64,000 bases of DNA from Notospermus geniculatus (lineage: Eukaryota > Nemertea > Pilidiophora > Heteronemertea > Lineidae), in NCBI GenBank assembly GCA_002633025.1, contig NMRB01001132.1, positions 39,657 through 103,656 of the forward strand, read 5' to 3'. This document shows positions 24,364-35,564 of this stretch, one piece after another. The stretch's first letter is position 1. The number at the start of each line of letters is the position of its first letter. The notes under the pieces were generated by a model that saw only the letters and a list, made by a program, of their open reading frames with translations, was not told the DNA's origin and did not search any database. The position numbers were made by a program, and so were the translations under genes.

Positions 24364-24575
24364 AGAATTAGAATTAGAATTAGAATTAAAATTAAAATTA
24401 AAATTAAAATTAAAATTAAAATTAAAATTAAAATTAGAATTAGAGAATTAGAATTTGAATTTGAATTTGAATTTGAATTTGAATTTGAATTTGAATTTGA
24501 ATTTGAATTTGAATTTGAATCAGAATCAGAATCGGAGTCAATTATCAGAATCACAATCGGATTTCAGAATTAGAA
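24364..24575 (+). repeat. Compound hexanucleotide microsatellite
   Basis: (AGAATT)n, then (AAAATT)n, then (GAATTT)n, then GAATCA variants; about 30 units. Each block seems to have spread from one point change of the same hexamer. The KIKIKI and EFEFEF translations are artefacts. Confidence 0.95.
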
Positions 24576-25994
24576 TAGATTTTTTTATCGGATCAAAAGG
24601 CCTTCTACAATCTACATTAGAATAGAATAATGTATGAATATAAAGAAACAATTGTATATCTAGTGTATGGCTCAATTACAACCAGTGCAATCGCACTTAT
24701 AATTATTTACTTTTGTATTCTGGAATTTCCAGTTTTGGGCGATACGTTGGTGACCTTCCGGTGATAAGTGGATCGAAAAATGATGGACTGGAGAACATAA
24801 ATATACCTTATCAGCACCGCAGTTTGTTTAAAATAGCAACACTTCACACCTCCACCAAAAAGACTGACATTCTTTGTGGGCTATAACGTAGGTGGCTTGA
24901 AATATCGACCAAAATTGTTGGCATCTTCACGCAAAACCACATAAAAAGGTAAATACACGTGTTGGGAAATTCTTCGCGAATGGTTTTACTGCTATTTTAC
25001 TCGTGATTGATTGATCGGATAGGAATCAAGACTATCATGTAAGCTGTAAAGGTACGCCGTTATTGTAACCACCGATGATGGCGTGTGGGGAGATCAGGTA
25101 TGACGAGACGCAAGGTAACGGCAGTTTTGGGGATAAGGTGTTCTTCATTGTTGAAATCGAATGAATGGTTTGAAGTTAGTCAATAGCCAAAAAAAGAAGA
25201 AGTGGAAGATATACCTTCTAGACTTTGTAGTTGTAAATTAGGCCTACATTGAACAGGAACGAGTTGTACAGTTGCCAGAAAGTAAGGTTTTCACGATCAG
25301 TAATTTTAGCGGCAAGACGTGTCTTGCAATTTTCGTCATACTTTATCAAACCTGTTGGATTCTCGGCCACTGTTTCTTTTAAAATAGACTGTCTTGTCTT
25401 ACGAATTCCAATTCTAATAGGGATGCAACACTTTTTATTTACGGGCTGTAGCAGTTTCGAAGCACATGGCATGTCTGACGGGTTTTTGATTTGACCTACT
25501 TTTCAAGATCACAGAAGTCAAAGAACTTCAAATTTTTGCCATTTTTGGTGGCATGTTTCGTGGCTATTTGACCTACGTGTAGTCTTCTAACTTGGTGTGG
25601 TTTTGACTGGTACCCGGTCTTCTGGGCAGCTTGCATTCGAAGACCGGTGAAAGCATGAATGACGTCACAGCATCACTGTGATCCCACCTCATGCATAGGA
25701 AAACCACGACACAATCGAATTGTTACCTCACGATTTTTCTGATTAATTCCAGATATCGTTCGGGGACAATAACACCACTGATTGGTCCATGGACAATTAT
25801 GAACGCGTGGATATTTTTTCTGCTTCAGTACCAATAAGCTTTAGGCTAATTGAATTTTATTACTCCCTAAATACCAGCAACAGCCTAATGATAATTTGAT
25901 TATCAGGTAACGTGACTAATAAATGCCAAGTGGCCATTTGGCTTTCTTCAGGAAAGGCAGTTGGGTGCATTGGCTTATGAATAGACGATAGAAA
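24576..25994. other. No gene; repeat fragment at about 25478-25570
   Basis: GACGGGTTTTTGATTTGACC...CACAGAAGTCAAAG matches the long repeat at about 56797-56845. Nothing else recognised. Confidence 0.5.
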
Positions 25995-27380
25995 TTACAC
26001 CTTCCAAAATCGCAGTTGTAAGGTCACAGATGTCTGGCATTCACCCAGGGGGGGGGGGCATGGGGGAAATGGGGGACCGGCTGCTGTAAAAAGCCACCCC
26101 CTGGTAGTGTGTTCAGAGGACCCCCTGAGTCGCACTAGGGTTGGTGGCCGTTCAGATTTTTGGCAAGACGCCGAAAAATTGACTTTGAAGTTGAGGACAC
26201 TGACTTTATCATTGGACATGTTGGACCAAGAACTGAGCTTTGTACAGGAGAATGGGCCCCGATGTACAGCTAACTTTTGAACGGTGGGATTTACACCCCA
26301 TAAATGCGTTACCAACAGAGCTCAGTTGTTGCGTCCATCGGCGTCCAATGATAAAGTCAGTTCCCAAAATTCAAAACGCCCTAGCGGTTGTTGTCAGCAA
26401 ACGATTTTTTGGCAGCATGACTTTTCTGAAAGCTGGTAACCAAGGGTCCTAAACCTGGGTTCAGATTTGCTCTAACACGATGTTTCCGCAGAACGGCATA
26501 AGGACGTGGAGTACATAAACAAATAGATTATCTCACGACACGCATTTTTTCCATCACGGTCTTGTTCTTAGAACACGACGTTGTCGTGTCACGTAAAATT
26601 GATATTAAGATTCCTTCTTTGTTCCTCCGTAGCCTGTAAAACGATTTGAAGCTTAATCAATCAAATTAATTTGAATAATTGCCTGGAATTTTACATCGGG
26701 GTAGTTTAGCCTGCGCAGAGACGGCTGACAGTGTTTCAGTGGGATAGTTTTCTAGTTGTTCGATTGACAATGCTCATTCATCTTTGAGATTTAAAAGTCC
26801 CAGTTGCGCCTATTTTTTTACCACTTTAGAAAGTTAGGGGATGTAATGCTGATCAAGATGCTTTTTGTTTCATTGAAAAATTCCAACTGGTTGAAAATTT
26901 ATAACATGTTTAATGGATTTGGTTAGAGGAGAATGTTGGGCCTAATTTGATGACGTCATTGCAGGAATTTGCATGATAAGCATGCGTTTTTAGTGCTGTA
27001 AAATGGACTAGCGCAACTATTCATGTGAAAGAATGGAGTCAGAAATTTGTCTCTTGGTAAATATGTAAAGGAAAATGAACTTTTTCTCCACATTGGATGG
27101 GTCAGATTTGATTTCATTTATTCCTCCAATGACATCACGCATAAATTAGCATTTTCAACCGTGGCTAGTTCCTTACTGTACGGAAAATAGCACTCACTGG
27201 CATTTTCAGACACATTTTGCCACTGGGATCTTGCTCCTCCAACATTATCATCATATCAAAAGCGTCAGCGTCAGGACTTCGATTCGAAGATATCAACAGC
27301 CTGCTTGTGGGCCGACCATCACCAACAGAAGCTGGACCCCGGCAATGCCAGACTTCTGTGACCTTACAACTACGACTTTG
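25995..27380. repeat. Two copies of a GTTGTAAGGTCACAG repeat, third at 43.6 kb
   Basis: CGCAGTTGTAAGGTCACAGA (about 26010) and, inverted, TCTGTGACCTTACAACT (about 27354-27372). 27228-27372 is collinear with 43608-43790 (ATCATATCAAAAGCGTCAG, CCGGCAATGCCAGACTTCTG). A poly-G run lies near 26050. Sequence between the copies shows no gene. Confidence 0.7.
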
Positions 27381-28704
27381 GTACATTGTATTTTGCCACT
27401 GGAACAATGACATGCAATAAAGAGTAGATATAGCTTCTAGTTTTTGCATCTCCGCCTCGTTTTGTGACTGGGTTTAATTAGTGCATGACCTTTTTTCAAA
27501 CAGTGGTTGTACATTTCAGCGATGTTGTCAGACTGTGAATACCAAATAAATCCTTGAGAGGCGGCGCCATAACGCACGAGTTGGCTTAGGAGAGGTCAAT
27601 AAACCCATCAAAAAGGGCGACCCTTGGCAGTATAACACCCACGACACCGTCATCCGGATTCTCATTAAGGGCTTGAACACCATCCGTCACCCCATTGGAA
27701 GCCAATGATGCATCCTCCACGGGGTGTTTTGACTTGGTCGGTGCCCCCACGTAATGGGCCCCTACATAAACATGCCTTACGATAATTAATGAGCCGCACA
27801 GATCCTGATATTAGCACGCGAGAGCTAATGACCCAAGGGCCATATTTGCAGGCTTCGTGAACAAGGGAAATATTGGCTCATAAAGATTATGAATAACTAT
27901 GTTTGGAGTTGGGCCTTGTCGGTAAATTATATCAGTGATGTTGGTAAATATACATAGTCTGTCGGAATGTTTGGCTTTCCCGAAGGTAGCCGGATAAATT
28001 TCGATTTTAATTTGAGTTCTTTTGGTTTAGACACCAAATGCAAAGTTCCACTCATATTTTGATGTCTCCCGTTCACTATAGACCTATTAAAATACAAGTA
28101 TTTCAGTACCGTAACGTTTTCCTTGAAGTAAGGTGAACCATTGAGTAGTTGGCCACCATGGCGTGGTCGGCCACCTAATAACAGATATTTGTTCGTCAGC
28201 CACACTCCACTGCAAAGAATGGTATATCAGTTGGTGGCCCATCACTGTATTGTCATAGAATTATTTTGTAGAAAAATCTCTGGAACATCTTGTACGGCGC
28301 AATCTTTCGGACCTTTTTTTGTGTAGAAGATGATCGCGGCGGCCTTGTCACGCCTGGTGAAATCAATTTCACTTCTCTTCAGCCCTTGCAGAGGATGCGC
28401 CTCTCGCCGCCTGGTTTACGAAAAAAGAAACTGTCTGAATCCCCTGTGCAATGCATTCACTTAGCCTGATAAGTATCATCCATTATTCATACTAATGAAG
28501 GCAAAATGACTAAAAGCAAACATTTTGTCATTCGATAGAATTAAATGGGTCATCTCGTCACATAATGCAGACAAATTATATGTGACAATGATGTTCAATA
28601 TTTAATAGGATAGTTGTTTTGATTGAGACTCAGTCTATAGGCCCAATGCATGTGCACGTTCATGTACGCCTTCATGTATGTACACGGTATTAAAACACGG
28701 TTGT
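27381..28704. other. No gene seen
   Basis: No supported gene or repeat boundary. Confidence 0.45.
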
Positions 28705-28945
28705 CGTTCTGCCTCAATAGGTGTCACTAGTGGTTAAAACTATTGAAATGAAAGTGATAATCCCGGTCCTGACCAATTTCCCACACAAAGGGCGTCCATT
28801 GTATAGGACCTGGTATTTGCATTTTTTTTGTATTTATTTTTTCCCGTCAGGGCCGAGGCCATAGCATTATTGGCCCTGGTAAGTACGGAGGAGGCCATCT
28901 CAAGCTACTCGCTAGGACCTGGTTACGATGTGCTACCCCCATAGT
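28705..28945 (+). mobile_element. GGGGATCCTAGCC-family copy, interrupted
   Basis: CAATAGGTGTCACTAGTGGT ... GGCGTCCATTGTATAGGACC collinear with the reverse of 17593-17758; broken at 28814 by the 98-bp insertion below and resuming TACGATGTGCTACC. Confidence 0.75.
28815..28912 (-). mobile_element. 98-bp A-tailed retroposon-like insertion with 11-bp TSD
   Basis: TAGGACCTGGT occurs at both 28804-28814 and 28913-28923, and the paralogue at 17.6 kb has the site once. On the minus strand the insert runs GCGAGTAGCTTGAGATGGCC...CTGACGGG and ends in an A-rich tract (AAAAAATAAATACAAAAAAA). An A-tail plus an 11-bp duplication suggests LINE-mediated retroposition of a short RNA or SINE; the parent RNA is not recognised. 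Confidence 0.7.
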
Positions 28946-29812
28946 AGTTATAATGCCCATTAAGGATTCGCTTTTTTCGTATGCAAAATCACTCAAGCAA
29001 AATGGTCTAATCTACCAAACAGGACGTAATGTGACATGTTTCTGGGTGTAAGGTTCGTTACATAACGACTTCCACCCCAAACTTCTGCGTTTGTAAAATA
29101 ATGAGTCGATACCCTATGATTCCGTGGACAAAAAAAGTAAGTTGTAATTTCATATAGAATAACCATACACTGCAAAAAAACACTGCGAATGCGTTTTCAC
29201 CCAATCCTTACGTGACATCGACAGCATTTGTAACGTGTACATGTACATGTACATGGACATGTAGGCGCCTAGACATCGCGCAACGCAGGATATCAACGGA
29301 GCAACTTGCTTTTGTCGTATGACTTAGTTCACGCGACGGCGGTGCAAAAAAAGTGTTTGTCCAACGGAGCAATTTGTCTGCCTTTGCCCTGTTCCTGGCT
29401 TGGATACCACCAGCCTAACTCTGTCTCCGCTTCCGGGTCTGTCATTCATGCAGGTTGCTTCGAAACGCCAAGATCAGTTGAAGCAGCGACTAGACTTTAC
29501 GAAGTCTATCCTCGTCACGCAGCGCAAGCCGACAGACACAAGATGACAGTAATCATCATTCCTGTTCGCGGTCAGTGCTTGTGGATGTCCAAACCAGCCT
29601 GATTACTGGTTATGTTCTGTCAAATGTGATCATGTGTGTCGATTTCTGATCAAGAGTACTCGATCACTGTCAGAGGGGATTTGGTACCGATAATGGTATC
29701 CGTGTTATGCCTCTCACTCCTTAGGGCAGTTATATCCACAAAATAAAGACGTCACAATATATAGACGCTGTGGTAATGATCTTAAGTTGTTTTGGTGTGT
29801 TGTCGAGTCGTT
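28946..29812. other. No gene seen
   Basis: TACATGTACATGTACATG at about 29228. The frame at 29306-29602 (98 codons) has no recognisable domain. Confidence 0.4.
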
Positions 29813-30336
29813 GCTGAAAGAGACGTTGGGCGGCGCTGTAGTCGTAAAGATAGTCTGGAGCCGCAGCAGGTCAGAACTTATAAATTCTTTTATTTTGTAA
29901 GTTAAAATATCAGCCGCGACTCTAAATCATCTTTACGACTGCAGGGCCGCCCAGCGTCTTTCTCAGCTACGACTCTAGATATTCCTGACGACTGCAGCGC
30001 CGCCCAACGTCTTTCTCAGCTAGGGTTAGAGATATTCCTGACCACTGCAGCGCCACCCAACGTCTTTCTCAGCTAGGGCTCGAGATATTGCTGACGACTG
30101 CAGCGCCGCCAACGGTTTTCTCAGCTACGACTCTAGATATCCCTGACGACTTCAGCGCCCGCCCAACGTCTTCCTCAGCTAGGGCTCGAAATATTCCTGA
30201 CGAATGCAGCGCTGCCCAACGTCTTTCTCAGCTAGGGTCAGAGATATTCCTGACGACTGCAGCGCCGCCCAACGTCAATCTGAGCTACAACTCTAGGTAA
30301 TCCCGACGACCGCAGCGCCGCCCAACGTCCTTCTCA
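29813..30336 (+). repeat. 53-bp minisatellite with one inverted unit, 9 units
   Basis: Unit CTACGACTCTAGATATTCCT, GACGACTGCAGCGCCGCCCA, ACGTCTTTCTCAG. The first unit (29813-29866) is inverted relative to the rest, so the left end folds back. The same unit and the same right flank (CTACGGCATCACAA) occur at 35565-35862. Confidence 0.9.
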
Positions 30337-30950
30337 CCTACGGCATCACAAAGTCTTCTTGGCGGATGACCGCCCCGAAGAAGAGCAACGAACTCCATCG
30401 CTCTGTTGCGGATTACTCTTGCTTCGTGGTAGACGCTTAAAGTTCGTTGGGTGAGGCTACCAATATAGAGATGGGTTCTGCCAAGCGTCTTTTGGGAAGG
30501 ATGAACTCCAGGAATGTCATGTTATTCAATTATATGTATGCTTACTTCTCAGTAATTCGCGTCCCATGCGGTGCCGTGGGCAGCAATTGTATATAAGCAA
30601 CGGAAGTCATCTAATCATCCTTTGGGTTTATATGTTAAACGGGCAGAAGATGAAGTAATGAATTGTCCGAATCCGGAGTGGCTAGTTTCGGATTCCGATA
30701 TTCAATCAGAAGGTACCCAAAGACGGTTTATCTAATCGCGGTGGCAGTATCATGTTTCAAAGGTTACGGCGAGTAAGTCACCGCTCAGATTGATTCCGGC
30801 CGAGCAGGACAGTTAGAATGTCGATTGACAGTCATCGGAATTTCTTTATCCAATCAAATATTCAGTGCATTATTTCTAGGATTCTGATTGGTTCACTGTA
30901 TTGCAGTCACGTGTCATTGACGTCATCCATACAGACCAATTGTCTCCAAT
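30337..30950. other. No gene seen
   Basis: No supported gene. Confidence 0.45.
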
Positions 30951-31265
30951 GAGGACTCTAGCCCACTGCCTCAACAGGTGTCACTGGTGGTTGAAACTAT
31001 TGAAATGAAAGTGGCATCCCCGTCCCCGTCCTGGTCAATTTGCCCCAAGAGGCGTCCATTGTATAGAGGAAGTGCAGCGACGATTGTGACGTCACTGCCG
31101 CGACGAGATGCCGCCATGTTGGACGTCACGTCCAACGCATTCGTAGCTTCAAATGACGTCCAACATGGCTGACGTGCGAATTATGACGTCAATGATGACG
31201 TCACGTGAAGTTCCTCTATAGGAGCTGGTTTCGGTGTATTGCCCTCTTTCCTAGCTATGACCCCC
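30951..31265 (+). mobile_element. GGGGATCCTAGCC-family copy, interrupted by a CRE-rich insert
   Basis: TCTAGCCCACTGCCTCAACA, GGTGTCACTGGTGGTTGAAA ... GGCGTCCATTGTATAG, then insert 31067-31216, then GAGCTGGTTTCGGTGT; compare 17593-17758. Confidence 0.78.
31067..31216. mobile_element. 150-bp insert packed with GACGTCA motifs
   Basis: GAGGAA / TTCCTC ends next to TATA (or TATAG) on both sides. Contains at least three perfect TGACGTCA palindromes plus GACGTCACGTC and ATGACGTCC, and an inverted CCATGTTGGACGTCA / TGACGTCCAACATGG pair. The empty site is seen at 17.6 kb. Confidence 0.72.
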
Positions 31266-31806
31266 ATTAAAAGGCCAGCTTCGTTGCCGCTGTCGGCAGC
31301 CTTCGTTTGCAATTTCTTTCACTGCCGACATGATTCTTTGCCAACAAAATGCCGACAAAATAGATGTTTAAATCTTCATACAACTGCTTCCGTATTAATC
31401 AGACTGACCTTGAGTAAAGCAGGTGGTCAGCGTCATTCTCAGTCCGGTGGGTCTGCAGTTCAAGGCAACTCGGCAGGATTCTTCATTACTCCACACCTTC
31501 TTGCACCAGGTGGTAAATCCCTTCCCCTCAGCTGCCCGCGATGATATCTACCTTATACGACCTCCTTTGGCGTACGACGTTTAGAAAAGATTCTTCTCGT
31601 AAAGCTTTTAATTTCCTACAGCGACCTACATGTACGAACGATAGATATGCCAGAAGTCAGGGGACGAAAAAAATGCGTTATCACCCCCCGTGTACAAGCT
31701 GTGCTGTACTTCATGGCCTTCGGTTTGCACACCTAGTAGTCTCGGAAAATTCCTTCTTTGGCGAAGCCCTGTGATGAAGTGATTGGCCCGATCACATACT
31801 GGATCC
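31266..31806. other. No gene seen
   Basis: Frames of up to 101 codons on the plus strand, none with a recognisable domain. Confidence 0.4.
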
Positions 31807-31940
31807 GATGGGTCGTATTCATAAAGCGGTTCTATCGTTAGAACCGTCTTAGGTCGGTTCCAAGTGTGCTTCACCACTACACTTGGAACCTGCCTAAGAT
31901 GGTTCTAACGATAGAACCGCTTTATGAATACGACCCATCG
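31807..31940. mobile_element. GGGTCGTATTCATAAAGCGG foldback, copy 1
   Basis: Perfect outer arms CGATGGGTCGTATTCATAAA and reverse complement; the 134-bp hairpin has inner GGTTCTATCGTTAGAACC. Copy 2 at 38394-38520. Confidence 0.9.
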
Positions 31941-31948
31941 TGTCTACA

Positions 31949-32091
31949 TATCGTGGGCTAAGAATTGACTGGTTCTATGTCCGTTTTTAACTTGATCCTG
32001 ACTTCCTGTACCTACAAGGGATTATAAGCACAGGGAATTTGGGTCAAGCTAAAAACGCACATAGAACCACTCAACTCTCAGCCCACGATAT
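31949..32091. mobile_element. ATATCGTGGGCTnAGA foldback
   Basis: ATATCGTGGGCT / GCCCACGATAT, inner TGGTTCTATGTCCG / GCACATAGAACCA. The core AAGCACAGGGAATTTGGGTC is shared with the hairpin inside 34205-34598. Confidence 0.75.
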
Positions 32092-33059
32092 CTTACGCAA
32101 GTTACATGTAAAATACTCCTTGTTTTAGTGAGTCTATGGCCTCACAATGGCTTCACGGTTGGGACCTTTTGTTCAGCTTTTTTGTTAATCGACGTGTCCA
32201 CATACCGTGTCGGCCTACCTCTTTCTAATCGTAACCTAGGAGTGACAGCAATAACTATTGATATAAAGGAATCGAACCATATTGACTGATCAATTGGAAC
32301 CTATAGATTGAATGTGAAATTGACGACAGGTGGGAAGAAATTAAGCCTGAGAATCAATAGGCACGGCCTAAACTCTACATATGGTTGCCCTTGGTCGACT
32401 TTTTACAATGCTTTCCTGTATTGTTACTACATAACCTTTACACTGTACTGAGGTACACGATTAAAGTTTTGATCAAATGTTTTGATGATTTAATTGTATA
32501 TATGTACATGTATGCTGAATATGGGCCAATACGTTCATACGTTTGGAAGGCGTGGACCCTTGGTTTGGCATACTCAGACAATTTATTACAAACTTATTAC
32601 AAATCTGACCGTTTGAAACGGGCGTAATGAGTTGGGCCTATATGAGCGATCTCATATGAAGGTACGACATCTGCCGCATATTCCTACATCCTACATCCAT
32701 CCATTCCGTACCAAGGTATGCCCTGGAAAGTATTTTATGTGCTTTGATATGACACAGCAACTCGATATGTCATAAACTGTAAAATATCTCATATAAACTT
32801 TTAGAGATCAGTAAGATACCAGTTCTCATTTAGAAAATTAAAAATCTTTCTAACCAACGGACCACAAAAACCGCAAGATAATGAAAATTGCAATCGATGA
32901 TAAATTTTCTTTGGAATATGAATCAATCAACCTTGAAATATCGATAAAAGATACATAAAGAACCAGCCCATTAAGTTTCTAAAGATTCTTTTATATTTAC
33001 AAGTGGCGTTTCTTTATGTGCAGAAATAATCCATCATTATACATTTCAATGTTTGATCC
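32092..33059. other. No gene seen
   Basis: The left part (32140-32215) has half of a foldback like 2493-2592 (CGACGTGTCCACATACCGTG). Confidence 0.45.
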
Positions 33060-33194
33060 TATCTTAAACAAGATATTTTTGTAATCTTTACGGTTACAAA
33101 TTTACCGCTGGTTTTTGCATCAACGATAAGGCATCCGTTTTTTAAAGCCACACTGTATTGAATTCAGAAACTGTTTACGTCCTCCGATGTTAGT

Positions 33195-33327
33195 TGAAGA
33201 TGAGAATTTGACATATTGGTTAAGGCGTGCTGCCCCTCCGTGCTGGCGATTGATGCCTAGTGCGAGGGTATGTGGGTTCGAATCTGGTAGGAAGCGATGT
33301 CTTTCACCTTAGAAACCCGTTTCTATT
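33195..33327 (+). mobile_element. tRNA-derived SINE, 11-bp TSD (copy 1)
   Basis: CCGATGTTAGT at 33184-33194 and 33328-33338. The insert has an A-box-like TATTGGTTAAGGCG and a B box GGGTTCGAATC 50 nt later, as in a tRNA head; the tail is CTTTCACCTTAGAAACCCG. Acts as an internal Pol III promoter unit if intact. Confidence 0.78.
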
Positions 33328-33390
33328 CCGATGTTAGTGCAGTGTTAAAAGTACGGTGCTCTCTTTGAATACATTAGAACGCTGCCTGCA

Positions 33391-33763
33391 GTTTTTTAGC
33401 CCGCTTGGCCGCAAGGCCCAGCAGGGCTTATGCTGTGGTTGGGGTCATTGAGTGGTGGTCTGTCGTGCGTCAGTACGTACGTACGTACGTACGTCCGTAA
33501 ACTTTGGTTTGTTAGCGCTCTAGCGCCTTTATTTTTTGACGAATCTTTTTGGCCTTTGGTGGGTGTATATATGGGCCTAAGATCTAGGTCGAGTTCGATT
33601 TTGAGCACGGTTGGATTCCTATTTTGGCCTCCAGGGGGCGTTTTGTGCATCCGTAAACTTTGGTTTGTTAGCGCTCTAGCGCCTTTATTTTTTGACGAAT
33701 CTTTTTGGCCTTTGGTGGGTGTATATATGGGCCTAAGATCTAGGTCGAGTTCGATTTTGAGCN
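33391..33763 (+). repeat. AGCCCGCTTGGCCGCAAGG repeat with internal duplication
   Basis: Begins TTAGCCCGCTTGGCCGCAAG; CGTACGTACGTACGTACG tract near 33475; then a unit CGTAAACTTTGGTTTGTTAG...TTTTGAGC occurs at 33496-33606 and 33651-33762. Truncated by the N. Confidence 0.75.
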
Positions 33764-33860
33764 CTATCGTAAGCAAGATATTTTTGTAATCTTTACGGTT
33801 ACAAATTTACCGCTGGTTTTTGCATCAACGATAAGGCTGATTACGTCCTCCGATGTTAGT

Positions 33861-33989
33861 TGAAGATAGTTGGCATAGTGGTTAAGGCGTGCTGCCCCTC
33901 AGTGCTGGCGATTGATGCCTAATGCGAGGGTCCGTGGTTTCAAGTCTGGTAGGAAGCTATGTCTTTCACCTTAGAAACCCGTTTCTATT
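33861..33989 (+). mobile_element. tRNA-derived SINE (copy 2, duplicate of copy 1)
   Basis: Same CCGATGTTAGT duplication (33850-33860, 33990-34000) and same target, with A box TGGCATAGTGGTTAAGG better preserved. The identical insertion site shows the block was copied after SINE insertion. Confidence 0.78.
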
Positions 33990-34204
33990 CCGATGTTAGT
34001 GTAGTGTTAAAAGTACGGTGCTCTCTTTGAATACATTAGGACGCTGCCTGCAGTTTTTTTCAATGTGTGCTGAAAACTTAGCCTTGATTCTTTGAAGTAC
34101 TGTAGGTATCAGGCAAGAATTTTGGGGCCTCAACGAGGCTATGAGACCTCTACCTGCATTCTCCTAACACTTTGAAAATATCGTAAAAATCAATACAGCA
34201 AGGG

Positions 34205-34598
34205 CTTTAAAGCCATACAATCACGAGAGCTACCGTAGCCGTCGATTCACACATTGGTTCGAACAAAAATGTTCCTTAACAAATGTTCCTTAAAAAAGTT
34301 CCTTAACAAACGTTAGATGACAAAAAACAATTCGTCAACCGAGAATTAACTGGGTCTAAGTGCATTTTTACTTCACCCTCATTTCCTATGTTTATAAGGG
34401 ACTAAAAGCACAGGGAATTTGGGTCAAGCTGTAGAACCTGTTAATTTTCGGTTGACGAATTGTTGTGGGCAGAGTCGATCATCAATCAGATTATTTCACA
34501 TGGAAGCATGCCACTTTCACGTGACTTTCTCAACGAGTGTTCCAACCAAAATGTGAATCGACGGCTACGGTAGCTCTCGTGATTGTATGGCTTTAAAG
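34205..34598. mobile_element. CTTTAAAGCCATACAATCAC TIR element with an inner hairpin
   Basis: About 46-bp arms, CTTTAAAGCCATACAATCAC...GCCGTCGATTCACA and reverse complement. The terminal TTAAAGCC is the same as the abundant MITE family it abuts. Core has GTTCCTTAACAAA repeats and an inner hairpin (34328-34462). Confidence 0.82.
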
Positions 34599-34824
34599 GG
34601 AGACTCCATTCATGTCATTTTTTTTTTTACATCAGCAAACTCATCACTTTAAGTATTTTAATTGCATCCCAAGGGGACCATTGAATAGCACATATGTGCT
34701 CAATGGATATTTATGAAGGTACAACCAACAGGCCTAGGCGCAGTCACAGTATTAGCTCATTCGCTACAAAGGTCGTCAGTCTATTGACACTAGTGACATC
34801 ACAACTCATGGCAATAGTCTCAAT

Positions 34825-34942
34825 GGGTCATATGAATAAAGACTACCAAATGCTTTTCCCTAAATTTTGCAATACAAATGCACTAGGCAATGCTGTACAA
34901 ATCTGAAGTAAAAGCATTTGCTAGTCTTTATTCATACGACCC
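34825..34942. mobile_element. GGGTCATATGAATAAAG foldback (AGCAAATG type), copy 3
   Basis: GGGTCATATGAATAAAGACT / AGTCTTTATTCATACGACCC with inner AAATGCTTTT / AAAAGCATTT. The ends resemble the GGGTCGTATTCATAAAG family but the core is of the 11761 type. Confidence 0.82.
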
Positions 34943-35564
34943 AATGGATTGATACATATTCCAAAGTTTACAATGAGTGGAGTATCCCTTTAATTCTGCA
35001 GATTCTTACCTCCTGATTATTTCCGAGACTCTCTGTTCCTAGTATCAATCTTTGATGAAGCGAGATAGTAATATCTTGATTGATTAATAAAGGTTGTGTA
35101 AGAATTAGCTCCTCTGGCTCGTAAAATCAATTAAAAGTTCCTACTCTTTGTGTATCACGAATTTGTTGCCATCACATTCATTTTGAAAATCAAATCAGCT
35201 TCATGCGAAGACCAGTGATGCAGCACGCCTCGCTTCGCGTAGCACAATAGACACTCTGATATAAATTCAATGATTAAAAAAACGTGGCGCCGTTCTAGCG
35301 TTTCTTCTTTCCTTGTTTGAAATCGCAAATCTCGGTTAGAGTGTAAGAACATGAATGGTCATTATGTCAATATGCCATAAATGTTGGTTTGTCCTGCAAA
35401 CTCCAAATCTGGTGTCAAAGTGAGTAAGAAATAAAAGTGGAAAATAAGAAGTGGGAAATTTTGGAATTTTGCGTGAATTTTTCCAGTTCTCAAATTGGGA
35501 GAAATTTGTTCCCCATTTTGAGAAATTTTCTTAAAATGACATGACATTTTGTCTGACCTTTCGG
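34943..35564. other. No gene seen
   Basis: No supported gene. Confidence 0.45.

Larger units (their letters stand above)
33060..34210 (+). repeat. Tandemly duplicated MITE plus SINE around a single N
   Basis: AAGATATTTTTGTAATCTTT...GCATCAACGATAAGG and the following MITE and SINE occur twice, at 33060-33390 and 33770-34050. The second unit begins right after the N at 33763. Confidence 0.8.
33142..34210 (+). mobile_element. TTAAAGCC-family MITE, copy 5, split by SINE and duplication
   Basis: Starts TTTAAAGCCACACTGTATTG and ends CAATACAGCAAGGGCTTTAA. Interrupted at CCGATGTTAGT by the SINE and at 33391 by another repeat. Confidence 0.8.

Noticed and set aside
24177-24573. 125- and 91-codon frames with SNSNSN / EFEFEF / KIKIKI
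   Set aside because: Translation of the hexanucleotide microsatellite.
28815-28912. U1 snRNA pseudogene
   Set aside because: Only GTACTTACC resembles the U1 5' end; the rest of the insert does not match what I know of U1.
24364-30336. CRISPR-like arrays
   Set aside because: The tandem repeats have no unique spacers between conserved repeats, and the genome is eukaryotic.
33430-33789. 119- and 126-codon frames on opposite strands
   Set aside because: They read through an internally duplicated repeat and an N; the same peptide occurs twice because the DNA does.
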